Position numbers and translations under genes: made by a program. This document shows positions 55,846 to 64,000 of a stretch of DNA of 64,000 nucleotides, one piece after another. Source of the stretch: Telmatactis stephensoni (Eukaryota; Cnidaria; Anthozoa; Actiniaria; Isophelliidae). Where the stretch lies: the NCBI GenBank assembly GCA_029948255.1, contig JALIZF010001805.1, positions 316,501 through 380,500 on the forward strand, in the 5' to 3' direction. The notes under the pieces were generated by a model, which had not been told where the DNA came from, did not search any database, and was given only the letters and a program-made list of their open reading frames with translations. The first letter of the stretch is position 1; every line of letters starts with the position of its first letter.

Positions 55846-56135
55846 TTTCTTATAAAATAGTCAAAATGCACTTAAACGTCAAATTCTTCTTTTTATTCAT
55901 CAAAGAAACAATTTATAAAACGCTTTTAGCGGGATTTGTTTCCAAAATTGTCGAAAATATGCAAGAAAAGTGCCCAAGTTTCGGGTGAAAAGTTTTGAAT
56001 TTTTGAGCGCGCGCTTCGTGACGACATCGTCAGGTCCCCTTCGAACACTGGGCGCGCGCTAACCTGATTTTTCAACTGAAAAGCTACAGAAAACTTGAAA
56101 ATATTGCTCGAACTTTTGCATGTATATTATTAAAA

Positions 56136-56298
56136 GGAAATAATATGGTTTACTTGTGCAATTTAGAATAAATTTGACTCGTGAAGTTTCAAAGAGCACA
56201 AATTGCACTCGCCCTACGGGCTCGTGCAATTTTGAACTCTTTGAAAACTCACTCGTGCAAATTTATTCTAAATTGCACTCGTAACCATATTATTTCCT
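56136..56298. repeat. foldback
   Basis: GGAAATAATATGGTTTACTT and ATTTAGAATAAATTTG pair with CAAATTTATTCTAAATTGCA and the sequence to 56298. The centre has CACTCGCCCTACGGGCTCGTG. Confidence 0.65.
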
Positions 56299-56979
56299 AT
56301 ACAAATAGGCACAAATAACTTGATCTTATTTCACAGACATATGAAATGCACTCTAGTGCTCTTTCTTTCACACGTTAGGGTGGTTTTCATTAACCCATGA
56401 AACAAACTGTATTGTTATATACCAACTGTCAAAGTCAATTTTTTTCCGTGCTCTGATTGGACGAGAGCGCATCACGTGAACGTCAACAAATTTTGCTGTT
56501 TCCCCAGCAACAACTCTCAGCGGGCAACAGTGAGTTTTATTGACCGGTAATAACAAAACCAGAAGTAGATTGAGCTTTGAAGGCGCGTTTTTGGCAGCGC
56601 GCGTTTACAAATTCATTCATTCGGACATGCATGAGGCAAAACTCGTGTTTATTGCCAAACTTTTAAGACCAATACACAACATTTATTCCGAGAAAAAGAT
56701 ATTTTACAACACTTGATACTAATCTCGCGATTTGATTGGCTGATTAGAGTGTGTCAATAAGAGGACAGACACACTGCTGACGCGTTTCAGCGCGCGCGCT
56801 CGTTCTGTTGCCCCATTTGAAAAGGATTTTTTAACTTTTATCTCAAGAATTGTTGTAAAAAACGAATTGAAGATGTTTTTTTGTTGTCTGTCCTCTTATT
56901 GACACACTCTTGACGCCATAAAATGTTCAAAACTTTGCAGTGAAACCACTCGCTGCGCTCGTGATTCCACTTGAGTTTA

Positions 56980-57034
56980 GCCTGCGTTGCTGGCGGTCTG
57001 CGTCCAAAAACCGCAGACCGCCAGCAACGCAGGC
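56980..57034. repeat. perfect 23-bp-stem hairpin
   Basis: Arms 56980-57002 and 57012-57034 are exact reverse complements (GCCTGCGTTGCTGGCGGTCT plus GCG) around a 9-nt loop TCCAAAAAC. Confidence 0.85.
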
Positions 57035-57282
57035 TACTTGAGTTTTGAACATTTTATGACGTCAAGAGTGTGTCAATAAGAGGACAGACGACTCAAAACC
57101 ATCTTCAATTTGTTAAATAACCAACCAGGAATGTCACCAAAAGAGCTGCAACAACTCTCCGAAAAACTATGTGCGTAAAAAGGTCAGTTTTGTGTGAATT
57201 TATATGGAAAACTTTAACTGCAGGCAGCGACGTTTTGCTTTTTATTTTGTTCTTTGACAGTTGGTATATAACAAAACACTTA

Positions 57283-57424
57283 TTGACTGGGACCTCGGGA
57301 AAGCAGTATATTTTGTGGTCCCTCGACCGCCAATGTTTCCCTAGCTCGGCTCCGCCTCGGGAAACATTGGCGGTCTCGGGACCACAAACCATACTGTTTC
57401 CCTCGGTCCCAGTCAATAAGTGTT
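57283..57424. repeat. foldback with GC-rich centre
   Basis: Left arm CTTATTGACTGGGACCTCGG and CGACCGCCAATGTTTCCC pair with GGGAAACATTGGCGGTCTCG and the sequence to 57424 around CGGCTCCGCC. The two opposite-strand ORFs here are by-products. Confidence 0.65.
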
Positions 57425-57536
57425 AATTAGTTAAAGTTTAATAATCAAATACCAACGAAAGAAAACAATGAAATTAGGGTGTATTATTGAGTGATACACC
57501 AAAGTGTGTTTCATGGGTACGGTTAATGAAAACCTC

Positions 57537-58156
57537 AAATTTTTACACGGGTATATAGTTTCACTGTCCTGTAACCACATGTCCTCTTTGAGGACTTTAA
57601 TTATTCAGTGGTTGTTATGTCATCGAAAGATTTTACCGACAACAATAAATGTAGATGTCGATGTAGATGAAACCTGGAAAAGGGATTTCTCCATCTACAG
57701 AAATTGTTTGGTCTCGAAAACTGAACTCAGAGCAGAATTAACAACCAATTTCCGTCCTTCCCTTGTTGTATTTTATACACCGACACAGCTCAAACTTAGG
57801 TTCCATCACCAGGGAAATATCTTAAATGAAGAACGGGACGTGGGACCGGGACGCGGGATCGGGGATGCACCATATTTTTCGATTAGAAAACTTCTGTCTT
57901 CAACACAATAATTACTTTTTAGTACCTACCATCCATTAACCGGAATAGCATGGTAACTATCAATGCTATTTTTGAATTTGCATCAACCTTTCTGCCTTCT
58001 TGAGGCAATGTATGCGCTCGGCCATTGTCACTAGGCCCACCTTGAAACTGACAAAGCATGATGAAAAAGCATGACAAACCATGGTAGTTGCGACCAGTCT
58101 TACCATTTATACATCCATCCAAAAACAATTCACTTCAATTTTTGCATATTGTCTAG
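57537..58156. other. upstream of NLR copy 2, no gene called
   Basis: A frame at 57504-57911 ends just before the NLR copy 2 exons but starts inside a transposon end, lacks a domain and has no obvious splice junction. It could hold 5' sequence of the gene; nothing supports this beyond position. Confidence 0.3.
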
Positions 58157-58157
58157 G

Positions 58158-58319
58158 ATGGGAAGAAAAGCAGCAGACAGCATGCCATGGTTGACAGACC
58201 TCATACCAACCTACCCATTGATGCCTGCAATGAAGAAGAAAAAGGCTAAAGCTCATAGGAAAATGAGAGAGTTACTTGTGCTGAAAGGGTGGAAAGATCA
58301 GTGTTATGTTGGAGCAAAG
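58158..58319 (+). CDS. NLR copy 2, exon 1
   Basis: 54 codons, ending LVLKGWKDQCYVGAK before donor GTATAA. A Lys-rich segment (AMKKKKAKAHRKMREL) could act as a nuclear or membrane-contact signal; this is a guess. It keeps the about 22 nt missing from copy 1. Confidence 0.55.
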
Positions 58320-61300
58320 GTATAATTGCACATGATATATAGTACCTTGCGCAATTGATATTGTTTTTGATAAACATCGCCTTTTACAAAGGGCATTAGG
58401 TAGTAGAGATTTTTACTGTAGATAATATAGAGAAGGGCACCAATGAATATAATGCATGGAGAGTGCCGAAAGGCTCCCTCAAAAAGAGTAAAGTCAGATT
58501 CTCGCAAAATTTTGATCAAATAAGCTAGTTCATTGATTGTGTTAGAATCGCAATGATGAAATGAATTTACATATATAAATTCTTTATTGTATCTGTTGAT
58601 TTAATTTGTTGTACTGCTAATGATTAGCAGAAGCCTGCAAGACACAAGATATACACAAAGCCCAAGCGTGAAAAACAAGACAACTGCTTGAAGAATGTCG
58701 ATAATTTTGAGGTACATTTATAGCAAAGACACTAATTTTACTCAGTGGTAACATACTTAACGAAAATAGAGTTTATGCTGCACTAAATTTTCATGAAAGA
58801 ATCAATTTTTCATCTCATGCCAGATCACAAAAAAAAACTTTTGAATCGACTTATATTTGTTTGTTTTGATTTTTAATGTGTGTATGTTTGTTTTTTTTTT
58901 TAATTTTTTGTCAAATAAAATTCTCAGTTTGGTATTAGACTAGAATGAAATATATGGCTTTGTTATCCTACAGCCATATTTTTCATTTGAATTCATTTTT
59001 GTTAAAACCATTTTGTTATTTGTTTGCATGATGTTAAAAGAAATATAAATTTGGATTTGAGCTGGGTGCTTGTTGATATCGAAGAATTGCTTGTCGTTTA
59101 CGACGCAAAACACATTTATATTTATTTGAAACAACGTGAGGCCGAATGGACCTTCATATCCAATCGGTAGTCAGTCTCAACCCCAAAGTGCTTTAATTTT
59201 CTGAATGACTTTCTCTGAATTATTCAGTGGATGAAAATACAAAGCCATGCAGGCTGCAAATGAATCGAGCTGTGGCTTACCTTCTAACAAATGCCGTTCC
59301 CTTGTTGCAGGAGATCTTGGAGGAATTCATTATCTTGAATAAAACTCGCCCGGTAACATACCGACCGTTAACACCCCAAATGCAAGAGGCCCATCCACGA
59401 ATTCACTCAAGATCTACCCCATCTTTGGTCCACCAATTCTGTTGTTCTAGTCCCGTGCCAAAGATACAAAGAGACCCAATAAATGGTAAGCTGATAAGTT
59501 GTATTTTTAAGGAGGGCGGCTTACCTAGGTTTTGCATTAATGGGCTACGCCATCAGGATGACACTAAAACTTAAGTGTATGGGGAACAGGTTATCCATTT
59601 CTTTAACTATTGGGAGAGGGGCAACCTGCATGTGTGTACGGCCTGTCCAACTTTTCTTTGAGTTCTTACGAAGGAACAAGTGAATCGTACGGTAATTAAT
59701 GGCATTAGAACTGGGCAATTAAAAATGACAGATGTAGAGTCAGTTGATACTAGAAAAAATACAATAGGATGATGTGTATTAAAAGTATTTACTAATTAAT
59801 GCAAACGTTTGTTCGAGTTTAGAAAAAGAGCTCAGAAACATGTATACAATTTGTCTGCGCATGTCTGTGTTTTGGGCTTGAAATTCATTTGCATATCGAA
59901 TGCAAGAATGTTGACGCGGAATATTTGGCTGGCTATCTCGTTCTTCAAAATTATGTTCAACTACCGAAATACTGATACAACTAAAACATGAGCAGTCTAC
60001 CTACCGCTAGTGCGCTGTGGATAACTATCCAGATCGAAGGCACCCTAGATGGGAAAATATCACGCATCAAAGTCAGTAGAAAGTTGTGAGAAGAACCAGA
60101 ACTCCGCACTTTCGAGTAATATTGTGGGCGCAAAATTTATGTAAGGTACGTTAAGCAGTGGAAGCCATTAACAACAAGTTACTGTGTAAATTAGACCCGA
60201 TAAGGGTATTTTAGACTCCATCATCGTTTAATAATTAGCCATGTTTACTGGAATGTCGTACCTATTTGCTTAAAATTCTTGCAATTCACTTTCAAAATTT
60301 TACATCCGTCTTAGACTGCGCTCCCCAGCAAATTTATTTAGTAATTCGCTTTTTCCACGTTTCTTTCATGCAAAACTGAGCTTTTTAAGTCTAAACTCGT
60401 GGTCCCTACATGTGATCCAAAGCATTTTTTGTGAACGTGTTTCCAAGCACGTTGTTTGCATGCAAATTTCAGCGATGAATTTATTGTTCTTTTATAAAGT
60501 ATAAAACGCTGCTTCATACGGCACAAACTGTATGCCTGACCATTTATAAAAATAGGTCATCTTAACTTCTAGATAAATGTTGCAGATTATAAAATATAGG
60601 CTACCGGATTTAGTCAATTTTAACAAGGCTTGAACCCAGCTGTAAACATTGCTTGAAATCACATGGAGGGACCAGGAGTTTCCACCAAGAAAAGCTCTAG
60701 TTTACAAGAACGAAGCATGGAAAAAGTGTACTATTAAATAATGTTGCTGGGGGACTCTGTCAAAGATGTAAAATTTTCAGAATGAATTGCAAGAATTTTG
60801 TGCGAAAAAGTACGAGATTCCAGTAAACATGGCTAATTATTCAACAATCAATGAAGTCTTATTGGATCCAATTCCAACAGTACCATGTTGGTAATAACAT
60901 CCATTACTAAATTTACCTTATACATGAATTCAACGCCAACATTATAACTCGAAAGTGCGGAGTTCTGGTCCTTCTCACAACTTTCTACTGACTTTGACGC
61001 GCAATATTTTCCCATCTGGAGTGCCTTCGGTTTGGATAATTATCCACAACGCACTAGCGGTAGGTAAACTGCTCATGTTTCAGTTGTCTTAAGGTGGCTC
61101 GACTGGGTTTTGTTTGAGGCGCACCTCCGCTGTTTGATCGCAAAATGCGTCGCGGCAAAAAACCTAATTTCAAAAGAAAAAAAAAGTTCCACAACAAGTC
61201 TAGAGATAGATTAAAGTTTCTTTTGACGTTTAAATCATTTTGATCGGAGTTTTCAATAATTTATAGTGGCGCCATGGCGATTTTCATAAACCTGATTTTT

Positions 61301-64000
61301 TGGAAAAACTAGATCTTTGTACAAAACCGCATTTATTGGTTCATAAAATCGGGATCAAGTTCTGCACTCTTACTCAGCTTCAACGATTTCTATGGAAGCG
61401 TTTTTGAATAAAACGCGCTTGAACTTTTATGCATCAAAAAAGTAAACAATTCCAAGCATTCAGTATACTTGGCCGAAAACCTTACTTTTAGGTCTCGGAA
61501 AAAGCTTTTTTTGAGCTCATATTGTCGACACATTCAATAACTGTTCGTTTGGAAAAGTAGAACAAAATTGCGCTGCACGATTTTGAGAAATATGAATTTA
61601 GGTCAAGTTGATAGAGGTGCGCCTTTTCATCTTTTGTTTATCATTTCACTTATCTTTATAAAAAGCTAGAAAACTTAAGATTCGCTCGATATATTTTTTT
61701 CTAACTTCAGTATCAGCATTTTCACCAAGTTGTTTCTTAATCCTACACATTTCATGGCCATTGAAGCATTGTAAGATATCCAAAATAAATTATAAAAACG
61801 TAAAGTTTTAGGCCGTTTACTTCGCGTTGACGATGTTTTGGTCGTCAAGCATCTACATTGTCCAGTTTTTTTCTGAACTTGTGAATTCTGATTCCGCTTG
61901 TTGCACTCATCCTTTGTTATTTTAATACAAGCCATTGAAATTGCTGTTTCAAATTATCATACTCGTAGCTACTTGGAAGGTTTACAAAAGGCAAACAAGA
62001 GTGGCATATATCGGAATTCACAAGTTCAGAAAGAACTGGACAATGGAGATACTTGACGACCAAAACATCGTCAACGCGAAGTAAGCGGCCTAAAAATTTA
62101 CGTTTTTATAATTTGTTTTGGATATCTTACAATGCTTCAATGGCCATGAAATGGGTAGGATTAAGAAACAACTTGGTGAAAATACTGATACTGAAGTTAG
62201 AAAAAAATTTATCGAGCGAATCTTAAGTTTTCTAGCTTTTTATAAAGATAAGTGAAATGATAAACAAAAGATGAAAAGGCGCACCTCTATCAACTTGCAA
62301 TTGACCTAAATTCATGTTTCTCAAAATCGTGCAGCGCAATTTTGTTCTACTTTTCCAAACGAACAGTTATTGAATGTGCCGACGACATGAGCTCGAAAAA
62401 AGCTTTTTCCGAGACCTAAAAGTAAGGTTTTCGGCCAAGTAAACTGAATGCTTGAAATTGTTTACTTTTTGATGCGTAAAAGTTCAAGCGCGTTTTATTC
62501 AAAAACGCTTCCATAGACATCGTTGAAGCTGAGTAAGAGTGCAGAACTTGATCCCGATTTTATGAACCAATAAATGCGGTTTTGTACAAAGATCTAGTTT
62601 TTCCAAAAAATCAGGTTTATGAAAATCGCTATGCCGCCACTATAAATTATTGAAAACTCCGATCAAAATGATTTAAACGTCAAAAGAAACTTTAATCTAT
62701 CTCTAGACTTGTTGTGGAATTTTTTTTGAAATTAGGTTTTTTGCCGCGACGCATTTTGCGATCAAACAGCGGAGGTGCGCCTCAAACAAAACCCAGTCGA
62801 GCCACCTTAATATTTCGTTAGTTGAACATAATTTTGAAGAACGAGATAGCCAGCCAAATATTCCGTGTGAACATAAAATTTCTTGCATTCGATATGCAAA
62901 CGAATTTCAAGCCATAAACACAGACATGCGTAGACAAACTGTATACATGCTGAGCTCAGATTCATTACTGGATATGCTGTTAATAACCTTAACCTTGTCT
63001 TTTGGCTTTAAATTCAGCGCAGGATAAATTTGAATACAATAAGTGTGCTTGATATTTTCTTTCCACATTTAATATTGTCTAATCTGATGGAAAATTTGTT
63101 CTGCACCGAGCTGAAACTTGCTTTTAATTTGATTGTGAATAGTAAACGGTTTCTTGGAGAATATTGAAAAATAAATCATTTCAATCTGTTCAAATACAGA
63201 GAAGTACTTGATGGACGTCATACAAAGGCGTTTCCAAGTGCAAGAAGGAAAACCTTTACCATTTGCATTCCTCAATCCATACGATAGCTTGAAACTTCAA
63301 CGTTGTGGAGATGTGCATTCAAACCCAGGTCCCCCCAAGGTCAGTAAAGTAAACTGTTCTTCCTTGTCTTTTTTTGAGTTTGCAACAACCAGAAATTCTT
63401 CTCGGTGGTTCACCCGGTCAAAGGTCTTGCTTACAAATTGTTTGGTCTCGTATACAACCTCCAATGTTTGATCCACATACACGATTTTACATTTAGTGCA
63501 ATAATTATATTATATGCGGTACTATGCCAAGTTATTTATGGTTAATAGAATCAACACGATCTATCTTGCAGAGTCCGTTAGACTTGACTGACAATCAAAA
63601 ACACTGGCTTGTCATCGGAGCAACCCTTGTTGGAGTTGTGGCGCCCTGTCTTCGGACCTTCCTGGATAAAGGGCTAAACAATTTGTACACAACTTTCAAA
63701 TCAAGTCTGCATCAGATTGATATCCAAACCTCTGCAACAAACCTACCTTGGGCAAGAGCAGGTCCTTTTAAATCCAATTATAGGTTTATCAATGGTAACT
63801 ACAGCAAGAAAAAGACTGATCCCACCTATGATTACAAAGTTAAGTCCCATGTCGACTTGGCGAAGTTGTACCTGCGTGACTTGCATACGACCAATTTTAC
63901 CGCAATTAATGACGAGTGTGACCCGTCAGCTGTTCTAAATCTACTTGAGTCGTTGCCACATTGGTCAGGATCAGGAGTTACCCCTGCAATACAGGACGCA
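58158..64000 (+). CDS. NLR-type immune receptor, copy 2 (5' part, runs off window)
   Basis: Tandem duplicate of the gene at 28112. Exons: 58158-58319, 58628-58711, 59311-59485, 63200-63339, and 63572 to beyond 64000. All phases match copy 1 and every exon is open. The start is MGRKAADSMPWLTDLIPTYP, 21 codons longer than the usable start in copy 1. The acceptor TATTGTCTAG at 58156 suggests a further 5' exon or untranslated leader. The HEPN exon shows HWLVIGATLVGVVAPCLRTF and then KVKSHVDLAKLYLRDLH, then leaves the window before the RNPWAH motif. The NACHT and LRR part lies outside. Intron 3 has a 3.1-kb foldback element where copy 1 has Gypsy. Confidence 0.65.
58628..58711 (+). CDS. NLR copy 2, exon 2
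   Basis: 84 nt, phase 0; QKPARHKIYTKPKREKQ differs from copy 1 at two residues. Donor GTACAT. Confidence 0.55.
59311..59485 (+). CDS. NLR copy 2, exon 3
   Basis: 175 nt after CCCTTGTTGCAG; EILEEFIILNKTRPVTYRPL is identical to copy 1, with changes only in the second half. Donor GTAAGC, phase 1. Confidence 0.6.
59837..62951. mobile_element. large foldback (MULE-like) element in NLR copy 2 intron 3
   Basis: 3115 bp flanked by the 9-bp direct repeat GAGCTCAGA (59828-59836, 62952-62960). Copy 1 has one uninterrupted GAGCTCAGA near 35671, the empty site. Long inverted arms: 59837 to about 60350 against about 60740-62951, the right arm being split by the nested element 61093-62806. A 9-bp duplication with very long inverted repeats fits Mutator-like/foldback elements. 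There is no transposase frame. Confidence 0.75.
61093..62806. mobile_element. palindromic piggyBac-like element nested in the foldback
   Basis: 1714 bp flanked by TTAA (61089-61092, 62807-62810). The ends GGTGGCTCGACTGGGTTTTG and its inverse extend into arms of about 800 bp that meet around 61915-62010, so almost the whole element is one palindrome. The ORFs here are unsupported. Non-autonomous. Confidence 0.75.
63200..63339 (+). CDS. NLR copy 2, exon 4 with 2A-like motif
   Basis: 140 nt. After the first three codons the protein is identical to copy 1, including QRCGDVHSNPGPPK. Acceptor CAAATACAG, donor GTCAGT. Confidence 0.6.
63572..64000 (+). CDS. NLR copy 2, exon 5 (HEPN, partial)
   Basis: Begins after ATCTATCTTGCAG and is open to the end of the window (143 codons). 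SPLDLTDNQKHWLVIGATLV, then DYKVKSHVDLAKLYLRDLH and ECDPSAVLNLLESLPHW. About 90% identical to copy 1 by eye. Confidence 0.65.

Larger units (their letters stand above)
55282..56353. mobile_element. long TA-flanked TIR element with nested insertions
   Basis: The left end GAGTACATTTCATATGTCTG (55282) and its inverse ending GAAATGCACTC (56353) are flanked by TA, like the MITE family at 440. It contains a second MITE at 55322-55462, a foldback at 55489-55695, an 18-bp tandem repeat at 55788-55845 and a foldback at 56136-56298. The ORF at 55689-55988 merely reads through these repeats. Confidence 0.6.
56378..57536. mobile_element. composite foldback region with TIR-like ends
   Basis: The left end GGGTGGTTTTCATTAACCCA and the inverse near 57504-57536 (GGTTAATGAAAACCTC) pair. 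Inside, GAGTGTGTCAATAAGAGGAC appears at 56747 and 57066, with an inverted copy at about 56889-56909. A perfect hairpin lies at 56980-57034 and another foldback at 57283-57424. Confidence 0.5.

Noticed and set aside
57504..57911. 135-aa ORF upstream of NLR copy 2
   Set aside because: It begins in a transposon end with a non-ATG codon and has no domain or splice link.

Overview
The window looks like animal nuclear DNA from an anthozoan cnidarian, most likely a stony coral. The evidence is AT-rich intron/exon structure with GT-AG junctions, a tRNA-derived SINE, many short terminal-inverted-repeat elements, a tyrosine-recombinase (DIRS-like) retrotransposon, and an NLR-type gene with the HEPN-NACHT-LRR layout common in anthozoans. 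No species can be named from sequence alone, and no bacterial-type operons, rRNA or CRISPR arrays are present.

Layout. 1-3600: intergenic DNA made of small foldback and TA-flanked elements. 3671-8929: a three-exon host gene joining two WW-like domains to fifteen C2H2 zinc fingers; its introns hold a TTAA-type MITE and a SINE, and a 0.9-kb non-autonomous transposon sits in a decayed finger just beyond its stop. 9800-22000: repeats, including a foldback with ~650-bp arms and two broken non-LTR retrotransposon tails. 22075-26248: a complete hAT-type transposon with 5-bp target duplication. It has an intact spliced transposase of about 814 aa and, in its second intron, an F-box/LRR segment with its own polyadenylation signals.

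28112-43156: an eight-exon NLR gene (N-terminal unknown region, 2A-like GDVHSNPGP motif, DZIP3-like HEPN, coiled coil, NACHT, LRR). Its third intron is split by a decayed Ty3/Gypsy element on the minus strand (29819-35398). The LRR array is cut by a stop codon. 44400-50120: a DIRS-like retrotransposon with gag, RT/RNase H and tyrosine recombinase reading frames. 50390-57540: nested foldbacks, MITEs and a non-LTR fragment. 58158-64000: a second, tandem copy of the 5' part of the NLR gene, running off the window. A 3.1-kb foldback element with a 9-bp target duplication sits in the intron where copy 1 has Gypsy; each copy supplies the empty site for the other's insertion.

The host genes point to innate immunity (NLR pair) and nucleic-acid or protein recognition (WW-zinc finger). 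The candidates for something undescribed are: the hAT transposon whose exon 2 can splice in frame either to the transposase or to an F-box/LRR terminal exon; the 2A-like motif conserved between the two NLR copies; and the WW-C2H2 fusion. All splice models are read by eye from junction motifs and phase and have not been checked against transcripts.
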